This document shows, piece after piece, positions 50,943-59,581 of a stretch of 64,000 bases of DNA. The notes under the pieces are model-generated. The model was not told the origin of the DNA and searched no databases. It saw only the letters and a list, made by a program, of their open reading frames with translations. This DNA is from Verrucomicrobium spinosum DSM 4136 = JCM 18804 (lineage in GTDB: Bacteria; Verrucomicrobiota; Verrucomicrobiia; Verrucomicrobiales; Verrucomicrobiaceae): contig NZ_ABIZ01000001.1 in the NCBI RefSeq assembly GCF_000172155.1, forward strand, positions 2,885,105 through 2,949,104, written 5' to 3'. The position numbers and the translations under genes were made by a program. The stretch's first letter is position 1. Each line of letters opens with the position of its first letter.

Positions 50943-51347
50943 CTATGCTTGGGGGTGTTGCCAGCTCTTGTAGACCGCTTCCAGGCTGTAGCCGTCGGGA
51001 TCAAAAACGTTCGCAGCGTAGTAGCGGGGATCGTAGTACAAGCGAGCGGCAGGTTTACCATTGTCGGTGGCGCCCGCAGCCATTGCCGCATCGTAGAAGC
51101 CGTTTACCTCGGCCTGACTCTTGGCGACAAAACCGACGTGCGCAGCCTTGGCGTCTGCTTCGCCCTGCCTGAGCCAGAAGAAGACGCGGCCATCCCGTCC
51201 GAAGCCCTTAAGATCGGGGTGGCCGGGTGGGCCATCCTTACCGTCGTAGGCGATCACATGCTCGATGCCGAGCGGATTGAGCGCCGCTTCGTAAAAGGCA
51301 ACGGATCGATCGATATCCCTGACCGTTATGAAGACGTGGTCGAGCAT
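50943..51347 (-). CDS. VOC family protein (glyoxalase/dioxygenase fold)
   Basis: The protein has 134 aa from the ATG at 51347. It begins MLDHVFITVRDIDRSVAFYE, has HVGFVAKSQAEVNGFYDAAM and YAANVFDPDGYSLEAVY, the two beta-alpha-beta-beta-beta modules of the vicinal oxygen chelate fold. Candidate metal ligands are His4, His in AAHVGF and Glu in SLEAV. The substrate is unknown. From 51348 to 51567 I see only spacer. Confidence 0.9.
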   Translation of the reverse strand: MLDHVFITVRDIDRSVAFYEAALNPLGIEHVIAYDGKDGPPGHPDLKGFGRDGRVFFWLRQGEADAKAAHVGFVAKSQAEVNGFYDAAMAAGATDNGKPAARLYYDPRYYAANVFDPDGYSLEAVYKSWQHPQA

Positions 51348-51567
51348 AGGTCCGTGTTTTTGTTGATGGATTGTAAGACGTTGTGGTGACGTCTGTCGAT
51401 AGGGGCGTTGCAGATACTCAGGTGAGCATGCAAATGGACGTCGCTGGCATTCCATCCGGGATGCAATTACCCTTTTTGATCATCCGAAACAATATTTCTA
51501 CTTCCCAGTGGAGAGATGCCCCCCTCGCACATGCGGTTTGTAGATAGCTTGCCGAACAGACCAGAAA

Positions 51568-52833
51568 CTACACCTTCGCCACCACCAAGCTCGAATCCAC
51601 GCCGCCGAAACCAAAGGAGTTCAGCAGCGCGGCTCGCACCTCCGCCTCGCGCCCATGATAGGGCACGTAGTCCAGCGGGGCGCAGTTCGTCTTTTCTAAG
51701 TGGAGGGTGGGCGGGAGCCAGCCGTTTTCCATCCCCAGCAGGGTGATGGCACACTCCATGGCCCCGGCAGCGCCGAGGGCGTGACCGGTGTAGGGCTTGG
51801 TGCCGGAGGTGGGGGGCGTGTCCGGGCCGAAGAGGGCGGCGATCTGTGCGGCCTCATTCACATCGTTCTGGGGCGTGCTGCTGGCGTGGGCGCTGACGTA
51901 GGCGATGTCGGAGGCGTTGAGCCGCGCGTCATCCAGCGCCATCTGCATGGTGCGGTAGAGCGGCTCGCCATCCGGACGGGGGATGGTCATGTGGTGGGCC
52001 TCGCTGGTAAGGCTGAAGCCCACCAGCTCTGCATAGATCCTCGCGCCACGGCGGGTGGCGTGGTCGTAGCTCTCGACCACAAAGCAGGCGGCACCTTCGC
52101 CCATGACAAAGCCGTCGCGGCCCACATCGAAGGGGCGGCAGGCGTGGGCGATAGGATCGCCCTGCCAGCGGCTCATGGTGTGGATGAGATCAAATGCTGT
52201 AAACGTCAGCGGGCTGAGCGGGGCCTCTGAAGCTCCGGCGATGATGACATCCGCGTGGCCTTCGCGAATCAGCCGCAGCGCATCGCCCAGAGCCACATTG
52301 CCGCTGGCGCAGCTGTTCGAGTGGGTGGTAGCCGGTCCTTGCAGGCCGAAGTGGATGGAAATGTTGCTGTGCGTGGAGCCGCCGTAGATCTGCAGGGCAA
52401 GAGCCCGGGGCACGCTCTTGACACCTTCGGAGAGAAACTTGGCGTGATGGCGTTCGGCATCGGCGATGCCGCCCAAGGCGCTGCCAAAGCTCACGCCGAT
52501 GCGGGGATACTTGGAGCCGGGAGCGAGATCCAGGCCGGCATCTTCAATGGCAAGCTTCGTCCCCACCATGGCAAACTGGGTGCAGCGGTCCCAGCGTTTG
52601 GCCTCGTGGGAGGGGAACCACTGGTTGACATCGAAATCCAGCATTTCCGCTGCGCACTGGGCCTTGTTGGCGCTGGCGTCGAAGCTGCGAACGCGGGCAA
52701 TGGGGCTCTTCTCTGCCAGCAGGCCCTGCCAGAAGGCGGACTTGCCCGTGCCGATGGGCGTAACAGGGCCGATACCGGTGATGACCGCGCGGCGTGGGTC
52801 GGGATAGCGGGGGATGTCTCGGCTCACGGGCAC
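51568..52833 (-). CDS. Beta-ketoacyl-ACP synthase (FabF/KAS II type)
   Basis: The protein has 421 aa and a thiolase fold. The catalytic triad is present: Cys175 in HSNSCASGN, His316 in SAHASSTPQND and His351 in KPYTGHALGAAGAME, with Lys346. The C-terminal NSFGFGGVDSSLVV is canonical. It condenses malonyl-ACP with acyl-ACP. The active-site wording (SCASG for TACATG) differs from housekeeping FabF, so a role in a specialised lipid or polyketide-like pathway is possible. It starts with GTG, 3 bp after the gtrA stop, so the two are an operon. Confidence 0.9.
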   Translation of the reverse strand: MPVSRDIPRYPDPRRAVITGIGPVTPIGTGKSAFWQGLLAEKSPIARVRSFDASANKAQCAAEMLDFDVNQWFPSHEAKRWDRCTQFAMVGTKLAIEDAGLDLAPGSKYPRIGVSFGSALGGIADAERHHAKFLSEGVKSVPRALALQIYGGSTHSNISIHFGLQGPATTHSNSCASGNVALGDALRLIREGHADVIIAGASEAPLSPLTFTAFDLIHTMSRWQGDPIAHACRPFDVGRDGFVMGEGAACFVVESYDHATRRGARIYAELVGFSLTSEAHHMTIPRPDGEPLYRTMQMALDDARLNASDIAYVSAHASSTPQNDVNEAAQIAALFGPDTPPTSGTKPYTGHALGAAGAMECAITLLGMENGWLPPTLHLEKTNCAPLDYVPYHGREAEVRAALLNSFGFGGVDSSLVVAKV

Positions 52834-52836
52834 GGA

Positions 52837-53358
52837 TCAGCCTTTGAAGATCACAAACTTGCGCATGGCGTAGTTCACCATGAAGGAGGTGAAGACGAAC
52901 GCGAGCTGCGCCACGGAACTGGGGACTGCATAGCGGCCCACGAGGAAGTCAATGACCCACAGACCTGGGAAGAATCCGCAGGCGGCCACGCCGAAAAAGA
53001 GGGCCATCTCCTTCCATTTGCTGTGGCGACCAGGGGTGAAGACAAACAGGATGTTCGTAAAGTAGGCGGCCACCGCGCCAAAGGGGAAGGCAATGATGTT
53101 GTTCAACAGCAGGTTGTGCTTCCGCGCTTCCTCCGTGAGCGCCACGCCGTCCACCAACATCCCTTTCAGCGCGGGGAAGGCGGTCAAGGAAAGAACCGCG
53201 ACCAGGCCCTGATGGATGACGGTGGCAATGACGCCACAGGTGGCGTACACCATGAACTGGACGAAAGGGGGCACATCGCGGTTTCGCACCCGGATTAGAA
53301 TGGTTTTCAGGTCATTCTTGAGCAGGAACGTAAACGTCTCAGAGAGGGCGGAAGTCAT
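52837..53358 (-). CDS. GtrA family membrane protein
   Basis: The protein has 173 aa with four membrane helices; FVQFMVYATCGVIATVIHQG is the first and NIIAFPFGAVAAYFTNILFV the second, with terminal FMVNYAMRKFVIFKG. GtrA-like proteins help move polyprenyl-phosphate sugars across the membrane. The ATG at 53358 is preferred; in-frame residues to 53430 look non-coding. It lies between a TIM-barrel gene (68 bp upstream) and a ketosynthase (3 bp downstream). Confidence 0.9.
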   Translation of the reverse strand: MTSALSETFTFLLKNDLKTILIRVRNRDVPPFVQFMVYATCGVIATVIHQGLVAVLSLTAFPALKGMLVDGVALTEEARKHNLLLNNIIAFPFGAVAAYFTNILFVFTPGRHSKWKEMALFFGVAACGFFPGLWVIDFLVGRYAVPSSVAQLAFVFTSFMVNYAMRKFVIFKG

Positions 53359-53426
53359 GTGGCGGCAGGGGATGTAGCCCAATCCAGCGCGGCAGCAAGG
53401 GAATGCGGAGGCGTGAGTCTGAACTT

Positions 53427-54344
53427 TCACTCACCGAAGCGGGATTTCCACTCCACCAGGCGCTCCTGCACGTGGGCGCGGCGCTGGCCGGGGCTGAGCT
53501 CCCAGACCAGCGGGGTGCCCTTGGGAACGAGGGGGAGGAGCGTGTCAAAATCCACTCCGCCGCCGGTGAAGGGGATGCGGTGGTCCCGGGCGGGCCACTC
53601 CACGTCATGCACATGGCAGCCCAGCAGTCGGGGGGCGATTTCCCCCAGAAGCTCGGCGTGATTCAAAAGACCCAGGTTCGCCTTCCGCTGGACGTGGCCG
53701 AAGTCATGCCAGAAGCCGATCCACGGGCAATCCCGGTAGTGGTCTAGCAGTCCCAGCATCTCAGGCTCATTTGGCACCTGCTCGAAGTGACTGCGGGTCT
53801 CGACCCCGAGGACGATCTGGTATTGCTCACACTTGGGCAGCAGTTCATCCAGCGCGGCGCGAGCGAGGTCGAGGTAGGGTTGGGAGAGCTTGGTCCGCTT
53901 CTCCACGAACTCAAGTTTCAGTGCGGTGTACTCCCGGGAATAGATCTTTCCGGCCAGCGTGAGAGCCTCCAGTTTGGCGGTGTAGCTCTTCATCGGCACA
54001 GTGCCCAAATGCAGGACCACCCGACGGGCGCCAAGCCTGGCCGTCATCTCGAGAGTGGCCTCCGTGAGATTCAGCGCGCGGAAGCGCTCCGTCTCGCGGT
54101 GGGACGTGAATTCAAACGCATCCGGGGCGTCCATCAGCACCTCCACCGGCGGGGGGCAGAAGTTGTGCACACTGGAGATCTGGATGACCTTCTGATCCAC
54201 CGCCTGGAGGAGCCCCGGGAGGTGGGTCACCTTCAGCCCATGGCTGACTTCGATGTGATCGAAGCCCAGCATCCGTGCCTCCATGGCAAGCTGCATGCCG
54301 TCCTCATGGCGGTGGCTGTTCCAGCAAGTGGAAAGGGAGAGCAT
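53427..54344 (-). CDS. Xylose-isomerase-like TIM barrel (sugar phosphate isomerase/epimerase family)
   Basis: The protein has 305 aa. Barrel strands with likely metal ligands can be read: LGFDHIEVSHG, VVLHLGTVPMK, IVLGVETRSH (Glu), WIGFWHDFGHV (His/Asp) and LLGCHVHDVEW (His). This is the AP_endonuc_2/xylose-isomerase-like family, with sugar epimerases and isomerases. The substrate is unknown. It is probably the first gene of a three-gene run with gtrA and the ketosynthase. Upstream, 54345-54479 holds an AAGTTAAAAGTTAAG word array. Confidence 0.87.
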   Translation of the reverse strand: MLSLSTCWNSHRHEDGMQLAMEARMLGFDHIEVSHGLKVTHLPGLLQAVDQKVIQISSVHNFCPPPVEVLMDAPDAFEFTSHRETERFRALNLTEATLEMTARLGARRVVLHLGTVPMKSYTAKLEALTLAGKIYSREYTALKLEFVEKRTKLSQPYLDLARAALDELLPKCEQYQIVLGVETRSHFEQVPNEPEMLGLLDHYRDCPWIGFWHDFGHVQRKANLGLLNHAELLGEIAPRLLGCHVHDVEWPARDHRIPFTGGGVDFDTLLPLVPKGTPLVWELSPGQRRAHVQERLVEWKSRFGE

Positions 54345-54479
54345 GGGGGAAAGTTAAAAGTTAAGAGTGAGAAGCTAAAAGTTCAGAGAAGCGGGCCATA
54401 TTCAGAGGGCTGTTGAACAGGGGCCTCGTGCTTGGTGGTTGTCTCATCACTCATCACATCTAACGCTTAACCGCTCGCG

Positions 54480-55745
54480 CTATTCCTTCACGCGCTCAGT
54501 GACAGCACCCAGCATGCTCAGCTTTTCATCCAGGTGCTCATAGCCACGATCAATGTGATAGAGGCGGTGGATCTCAGTGGTGCCTTTGGCGGCGAGGCCG
54601 GCCAGCACGAGGGCGGCGGAGGCGCGCAGATCACTGGCCATGACTGGGGCACCACTGAGGGTTTCGACGCCCGTGATGCGGGCGGTGTCGCCATCGAGCT
54701 CGATGTTGGCGCCCATGCGCTTCAACTCAGACACGTGCATGAAGCGCTGGGGGAAGATGGTTTCCTTGATGCTGCTCAATCCGGGGATGAGGCAGGCCAG
54801 GGCGCAGAACTGGGCCTGCATGTCCGTGGGGAAGCCCGGGTACACCCGCGTGGTGAGGTGGAAGCCCTTGGGCGCACCGCTGCCGGGCATGATGGTCACG
54901 CTGTCCTTCGTGGAGGTCACCTCGTACCCCGAAGCCAGGAGGGTGTCTGTCACATTCTTCAGGTGCGCGGGAACGACCCTCTTCACCATCACGCCGTCAC
55001 CAAAGATGGCGCCGGCAACGAGGAAAGTACCCGCCTCGATGCGGTCCGGAATGACGGTGTGTTCCGCACCATGCAGTTCTTTGACGCCTTCGACGACGAT
55101 GCGCGTCGTGCCAGCACCCTCGATCTTGGCCCCCATCTTGATCAGGAAGTTGGCCAGGTCTTCCACCTCGGGTTCTGCGGCAGCGCCTTCGATGATGGTG
55201 GTGCCCTTGGTGAGCACGGCGGCCATGAGCACGTTGTCCGTGCCCAGCACCGTGGAGCCGAACTTGCCCAGCAGGTTCATGGTACAACCCTTGAGCGGCT
55301 TCTTGGCCTCAATGTGGATGTTGCCCCCGTCCATCTGCACCTTGGCGCCCAGATACTCCAGGCCCTTCAGGTGGAGGTCCACAGGGCGGTCACCAATGAC
55401 GCAGCCTCCGGGCATGGAGACGACGGCCTTGCGCAGGCGGCCCGTGAGCGGGCCCATCACGCAGATGGAGGCGCGCATCTTCCTCACCAGGTCATAAGGG
55501 GTGTCGGGGATGATTTTCTCCGCCTTGATGTTCACCGTGCCGCTGGCGCGCTCCACTTCCGCCCCCAGGGCACGGAGGATCTGCAGCATGTAGTTCGTAT
55601 CGCTCAGGTCAGGCACCTGGCGGATCACGCAATCATCCTTGGTCAGCAGCGTGGCCGCCAGGATGGGCAGGGAGGAGTTCTTGGAGCCGCTGATGAGAAC
55701 CTTGCCGCGCAGACGGTTGCCGCCGTGAACGATGAGCTTTTCCAT
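54480..55745 (-). CDS. murA: UDP-N-acetylglucosamine 1-carboxyvinyltransferase
   Basis: MurA adds enolpyruvate from PEP to UDP-GlcNAc, the first committed step of peptidoglycan synthesis. At 421 aa it has the expected length. GSKNSSLPILAATLL is the substrate-binding start, the catalytic loop PGGCVIGDRP places the reactive cysteine at residue 115 exactly as in E. coli, and GYEHLDEKLSMLGA closes the protein. A Cys at 115 predicts fosfomycin sensitivity of the enzyme. It lies 24 bp after prmC, so the pair is probably cotranscribed. Confidence 0.97.
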   Translation of the reverse strand: MEKLIVHGGNRLRGKVLISGSKNSSLPILAATLLTKDDCVIRQVPDLSDTNYMLQILRALGAEVERASGTVNIKAEKIIPDTPYDLVRKMRASICVMGPLTGRLRKAVVSMPGGCVIGDRPVDLHLKGLEYLGAKVQMDGGNIHIEAKKPLKGCTMNLLGKFGSTVLGTDNVLMAAVLTKGTTIIEGAAAEPEVEDLANFLIKMGAKIEGAGTTRIVVEGVKELHGAEHTVIPDRIEAGTFLVAGAIFGDGVMVKRVVPAHLKNVTDTLLASGYEVTSTKDSVTIMPGSGAPKGFHLTTRVYPGFPTDMQAQFCALACLIPGLSSIKETIFPQRFMHVSELKRMGANIELDGDTARITGVETLSGAPVMASDLRASAALVLAGLAAKGTTEIHRLYHIDRGYEHLDEKLSMLGAVTERVKE

Positions 55746-55769
55746 GAGAGAGGAGTTAGGGGAGAGGGG

Positions 55770-56693
55770 TCAGGATGGAATTGAAGAGGAGTCGTCCGCA
55801 GTGCTTGCTTCATCCGGTGAGGCCGGTGGAGCGGGCGGCAGGGGAGGGCGACGGGCAAAGACGAACCGGGGAATGCCCGCGAGATCCTCGGCCGACTGGA
55901 TGGCCTGAAATCCGAGTTTCTGCAAGCGTTCGCTGACGGCAGATGCTTGATCGTAGTGGAGCTCAAGGGCCAGCAGGCCGTTTTCCGTAAGGTGCTCTGG
56001 AGCCGTTTCCAGCAGTCGATCCACGATAACCAGCCCGTCTGGGCCACCATCGAGCGCCAGATTCGGGTCATGCGCGACCTCACGGCTGATCTCCTTGAGT
56101 TCGGCCGTGGGGATGTACGGGAGATTGGCCACGATCAGGTCAAACGCTCCATCCGCATGCTCCAGCAGGTCGCTGCGCACCAGGCGAACTTTTTGCCCAT
56201 TGAGACCGAGCCGTCCGGCATTCAGTCGGGCCAGTTCCAGGGCATCTTCCGAGATGTCCACCAGGAGCACTTCGGCGGCAGGCCAGGCCTTGGCAAGGGA
56301 AAGGCCGATGCATCCTGATCCGGTGCCGACATCCAGAAGGCGATGCGGAGGCTCACTTTTGGGGAACCATTTGTCCACCAGCAGATGCACGAGATGCTCC
56401 GTCTCCGGCCGGGGAATGAGGGCGCGATGATCGCAGACAAACTCGCTGTCGTGGAACTCCACCGTGCCGAGCAGGTGTTGCAGGGGCTCACCCTCGCCGC
56501 GACGCTTCAGAAGCACGCGCAGCGGCTGTAGTTCTGGCTCAGCGAGCGTCTGGTCAAACCGGAGATACAGATCCAGCCGACGGCAGCCCAGCACATGCGC
56601 CAGGAGGTGCTCCATGTTCAGTCGCGCGTCTTCCACCCCGCGTTTGGCGAGGTAGTCCGCGCCAGATTGCAGGGTCTCCAGAAGCAGCTTCAT
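55770..56693 (-). CDS. prmC: Peptide chain release factor N5-glutamine methyltransferase
   Basis: PrmC methylates the GGQ glutamine of release factors. The 307-aa protein has an N-terminal helical domain (about 1-85) and a SAM-binding domain with LLDVGTGSGCIGLSLA. The substrate motif is NLPYIP, where the classical form is NPPY; NLPY occurs in some families and keeps the Asn, Pro and Tyr. RPETEHLVH precedes the SAM domain as usual. A Pro/Ala/Ser-rich tail of about 25 residues is extra. It lies upstream of murA. Confidence 0.93.
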   Translation of the reverse strand: MKLLLETLQSGADYLAKRGVEDARLNMEHLLAHVLGCRRLDLYLRFDQTLAEPELQPLRVLLKRRGEGEPLQHLLGTVEFHDSEFVCDHRALIPRPETEHLVHLLVDKWFPKSEPPHRLLDVGTGSGCIGLSLAKAWPAAEVLLVDISEDALELARLNAGRLGLNGQKVRLVRSDLLEHADGAFDLIVANLPYIPTAELKEISREVAHDPNLALDGGPDGLVIVDRLLETAPEHLTENGLLALELHYDQASAVSERLQKLGFQAIQSAEDLAGIPRFVFARRPPLPPAPPASPDEASTADDSSSIPS

Positions 56694-56789
56694 GAACTGC
56701 GTTCCGTAGCAGGGAATGCAAGTCAGTAAAAAGTAAAAAGTGAAAACTGAAAAGTTTCCAGGGAGCCTGAGTACTCAGGGCCCAGTCTT

Positions 56790-57146
56790 TCAGCCTCCTT
56801 CATCCACACTGCGGAGGCGACGGCTCAGGCCGCGCATGACGTGGAGGGCGAAGTTCGGCACCTCGTGCACCATGAACTCAAACCGCTTTTCGTTGATGGG
56901 GATGAGCTCGCAGTCCACACTGGCGACGGCGGTGGCGGTGCGTGGGCCGTTCTCGATGATGGCCATCTCGCCAAAGAAGCCATCCGCCTTCACCACCTCC
57001 ACGAGGCGGCCTTTGACCTTCAATTCCACCTCTCCCTCTTTGACGACATACAGGGAATCGCCGTCTTCGCCCTCGGTGAAAATGACTGTGCCAGCAGGAA
57101 ATGGAACAGGCGGGGTGTCTGCTTCAAAAATGTTAGGTAGTCTCAT
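56790..57146 (-). CDS. Stand-alone cyclic-nucleotide-binding domain protein
   Basis: The protein has 118 aa and consists of just one Crp-like beta-barrel: PFPAGTVIFTEGEDGDSLYV, then DGFFGEMAIIENGPRTATAV with the phosphate-binding cassette (GEMA...RTA). There is no HTH or other output domain, so it probably acts by protein interaction. It sits 142 bp after the kinase-like gene on the same strand. The stretch 56694-56789 contains an AAAAAGTAAAAAGTG word array. Confidence 0.9.
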   Translation of the reverse strand: MRLPNIFEADTPPVPFPAGTVIFTEGEDGDSLYVVKEGEVELKVKGRLVEVVKADGFFGEMAIIENGPRTATAVASVDCELIPINEKRFEFMVHEVPNFALHVMRGLSRRLRSVDEGG

Positions 57147-57288
57147 GGAGGTGGCGGGAGAAGGTGCTGGGTGCGGGCAAGTGCCCGTGCTGGAGCCATT
57201 AAAACAGTGTTTTCAAATGCTGCCAGAACGGGTTGATGGCAAAAATGCGCCCTCCCTCCACCGCAGGAATCGGGCCTTTGTGCTGCTG

Positions 57289-58353
57289 TCAGTGAGGATG
57301 GGGGGACGTTTTTTCCCCGAGTTGCTTGCCCAACATGAATTCGATATGCCTCTCCACGATGTCGCCCATGCTCAAGCAGTCGTCGAAGACGTCGGTACCG
57401 TGGTACTCGCCGAGTTCCGTCTTGAGTTGCACCACCTTGGGCGGCGGCTCGGCAGGGTGGTGTTTCATAGCGCGGAAGAGGGAGCGGAGGCGGGACTTCT
57501 CTGAGAGGTACCTACGAGCGATGAGGCTGCGCTCCTCCTGCTGGTACTGCTGCATGGTGGCGTAGTTCAGGTACTTCGTGCAGAGTTTCACCACAGGGAG
57601 GTTCTCCTTGTAGAACTGGGGCAGGTACACGCTCTTGGCGCCCTCGTAGCTCTGTTGGTCAAAGTCGATGGCCCGCACGCGGTACTGCGTCTCCTCAAAG
57701 TCCGGCGTCATGTCCACCACGTAGTTGTAGCTGCGCATGTCCCCCAGCAGGCGGATGAAGCAACGCTCGCTGAACTTCACGAACTCCTTGGCGATACGGA
57801 CGCGGTTCACGTCAGAGCGCTCGAAGTACTCGCTGATGAAGACGTCCCCTGGCACGCCGGCGATGTGCTCCTCGATCAAGGTGTCCTCATGCACGAGGTA
57901 GTTGATTCGGTTGGGGGAGAGGAGGTGCTCCAGTTCCAGTCCATACACGCGGGAGGCATCCGCCACCTTGATGTAGAAGTGGTCGTAGTTGTCGTTGTAC
58001 TCGTTGACCACGCGGATGCGGAAGGGCTTGCTGTTGCCGAAACCGCAAAAATCCACCCGCTCCACATAGAGGTGGGGCACCGCTTTCAGGTCGCCTGTCT
58101 TGAGCAGGGAGTAGATGCTGGTGAGGCGTGGCCACAGGTCCTTCAGCTGGGAGCGCTCATACACCACGGTGTCCCAGAGGGTGCTGCGCCCCTCCTTGTC
58201 CATCAGCGGGTAGGCGCTCATGAAGCTCTGGAGATCCCGATAGAGCGCAGGAAGGGCCGCGAGCCGGCCATAATGCCGGAGGTAGGTTCTGAGCTCGTCA
58301 CTGATGGTGATGAACTCTTTGCGACGCGTGATGGTGGGAGCTTCGTCCGGCAT
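57289..58353 (-). CDS. Unknown protein with kinase-like motifs, 354 aa
   Basis: I do not recognise a named family. The order of motifs recalls the protein-kinase/aminoglycoside-kinase fold: a lysine in HFYIKVADA (Lys129), a catalytic-loop-like GDMRSYN (204-210, compare HGDxxxxN) and AIDFDQQSYEG (Asp230 and Asp232, compare DFD/DFG). The N-terminal 100 residues and the basic C-terminal part are unlike kinases. There is no signal peptide. It may phosphorylate a small molecule or protein, or be a degenerate kinase; this is inference. The cNMP-binding gene follows on the same strand. Confidence 0.72.
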   Translation of the reverse strand: MPDEAPTITRRKEFITISDELRTYLRHYGRLAALPALYRDLQSFMSAYPLMDKEGRSTLWDTVVYERSQLKDLWPRLTSIYSLLKTGDLKAVPHLYVERVDFCGFGNSKPFRIRVVNEYNDNYDHFYIKVADASRVYGLELEHLLSPNRINYLVHEDTLIEEHIAGVPGDVFISEYFERSDVNRVRIAKEFVKFSERCFIRLLGDMRSYNYVVDMTPDFEETQYRVRAIDFDQQSYEGAKSVYLPQFYKENLPVVKLCTKYLNYATMQQYQQEERSLIARRYLSEKSRLRSLFRAMKHHPAEPPPKVVQLKTELGEYHGTDVFDDCLSMGDIVERHIEFMLGKQLGEKTSPHPH

Positions 58354-58424
58354 GGGAAATTTTTGAGGAGTCTAGCCTGAAAGAGTCTTGTCAGCACGCA
58401 GCAAACCTGCCATTAAATGCCGCC

Positions 58425-59135
58425 GTGAATTTTTGGCAGCTAATTCCGTGCCTCCTCGCCACCTCCAGTCTCGCACTGGCGGAGGACGAACTGCCGTTGC
58501 CGGTGTTCGGTCCGCTGCCGGAGCGTGCGCCCGAGGTCCAGAGCCAGGGGCTGCTCAGCCCCACCGCCGTCATCAAGCCGCCCACCATGGGGCCTGTCTT
58601 GGTGACGCCCGACATGTCCCGGCCGACCGTGGTGATCAAGCCGCCTACCGGGGATGCTCCCGTGGCGGTGGCCCCGGTGCAGGCTGAAAAAGAGATTCTC
58701 CCGCATGTCACCATTGGTGGCGTGTACACCCCTGGTAAAACGCCGCGGGAGCTTGCCCAGGCGGAGATCGAGCGTCGCAATCAGGAGAAGGCCATCCGCC
58801 AGCAAATTGCGGAGGCTCACGTGAATGGCAGCACCACCCAGCTCCGTCAGGTGATCGTCATGAGCGGTCCCGTGGATACAGCGGTGGGCCGCTCTCCCAC
58901 GCCTCCTGGCGGGGGTGTGCAGGGGACAAAGGTGACCTTGATTGGCATTGCGGGCAATGACGCGGTAATCAAGAACTTGGAGCCCTTCTTTGGCTCGCCA
59001 GTCACTCCGGACAGTGAGAAACGTCTTATTGAAGCCGTGAAGACGGAGATCGCAGGGAAGGGCATGGAGGTCCGGATTGCCGGATGGTGGCCCCAGGAAG
59101 GCGTGATGGCCGTGAGCGTGGTGCCTAAAGGCTAA
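58425..59135 (+). CDS. Secreted Pro-rich protein with POTRA-like C-terminal domain
   Basis: The protein has 236 aa and starts with GTG. A signal peptide (about 1-19) is followed by a Pro/Val-rich region with two KPPT copies (TAVIKPPTMGP, TVVIKPPTGDA), a charged helix (RELAQAEIERRNQEKAIRQQ) and a C-terminal domain. The latter (TLIGIAGNDAVIKNLEPFFG, SPVTPDSEKRLIEAVKTEIA, then GMEVRIAGWWPQEGVMAVSV) resembles POTRA domains of ShlB/FhaC-type secretion porins. No beta-barrel follows, so it may be a periplasmic adaptor. The match is by eye. Confidence 0.65.
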   Translation: MNFWQLIPCLLATSSLALAEDELPLPVFGPLPERAPEVQSQGLLSPTAVIKPPTMGPVLVTPDMSRPTVVIKPPTGDAPVAVAPVQAEKEILPHVTIGGVYTPGKTPRELAQAEIERRNQEKAIRQQIAEAHVNGSTTQLRQVIVMSGPVDTAVGRSPTPPGGGVQGTKVTLIGIAGNDAVIKNLEPFFGSPVTPDSEKRLIEAVKTEIAGKGMEVRIAGWWPQEGVMAVSVVPKG

Positions 59136-59257
59136 GCTGGTAGTTCGGTGATTCAGTCGTTCAGCGAACTGGTCGAGGGATTTGCTCCGAAGGGGGCCCG
59201 ATAGATGGTCTTGAGACTATTGGTTGCTGAGTGGCGGGGTTGTTGAATGTTCGGCTC

Positions 59258-59557
59258 ATGATTCGCCCGCTCAACATCGCCGCCATTGGAAACGAGATCG
59301 CCATCGCTTGGGAGGACGGCAGGGAGAGCTTCCTCCCCATGGAGAAGCTGCGCGCGGCATCGCCGAGTGCGGAGAATATTGGCGAGCGGGATTTGCTGGG
59401 GAAGCTGTACGGTGGCACGAACCAGAAGGAATACCCGGGGGTGAGTGTGACCGGGTGGAAGTCTGTGGGGGGGTATGCGCTGCTGTTTGAATTCAGCGAT
59501 GGGCACTGCACCGGGATCTACCCGTTTGACTATCTTCGTCGTTTGGCCGACGAATGA
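59258..59557 (+). CDS. DUF971 (GBBH-like N-terminal) domain protein
   Basis: The protein has 99 aa from the ATG at 59258 (MIRPLNIAAIGNEIAIAWED). The segment DGRESFLPMEKLRAASPSAE and the C-terminal GYALLFEFSDGHCTGIYPFD-Y-L-R-R-L are typical of DUF971, the small domain also found at the N-terminus of gamma-butyrobetaine hydroxylases. Stand-alone forms are linked to iron-sulfur or cofactor metabolism in some genomes, without firm proof. An in-frame GTG at 59231 is a possible earlier start. Confidence 0.87.
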   Translation: MIRPLNIAAIGNEIAIAWEDGRESFLPMEKLRAASPSAENIGERDLLGKLYGGTNQKEYPGVSVTGWKSVGGYALLFEFSDGHCTGIYPFDYLRRLADE

Positions 59558-59581
59558 TGGAACAGGAAAAAGGAGATGCCC

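Noticed and set aside
44450-51530. Chromosomal integron with attC sites
   Set aside because: The gene types fit, but spacers show no RYYYAAC...GTTRRRY pairs at the expected places and no integrase is present.
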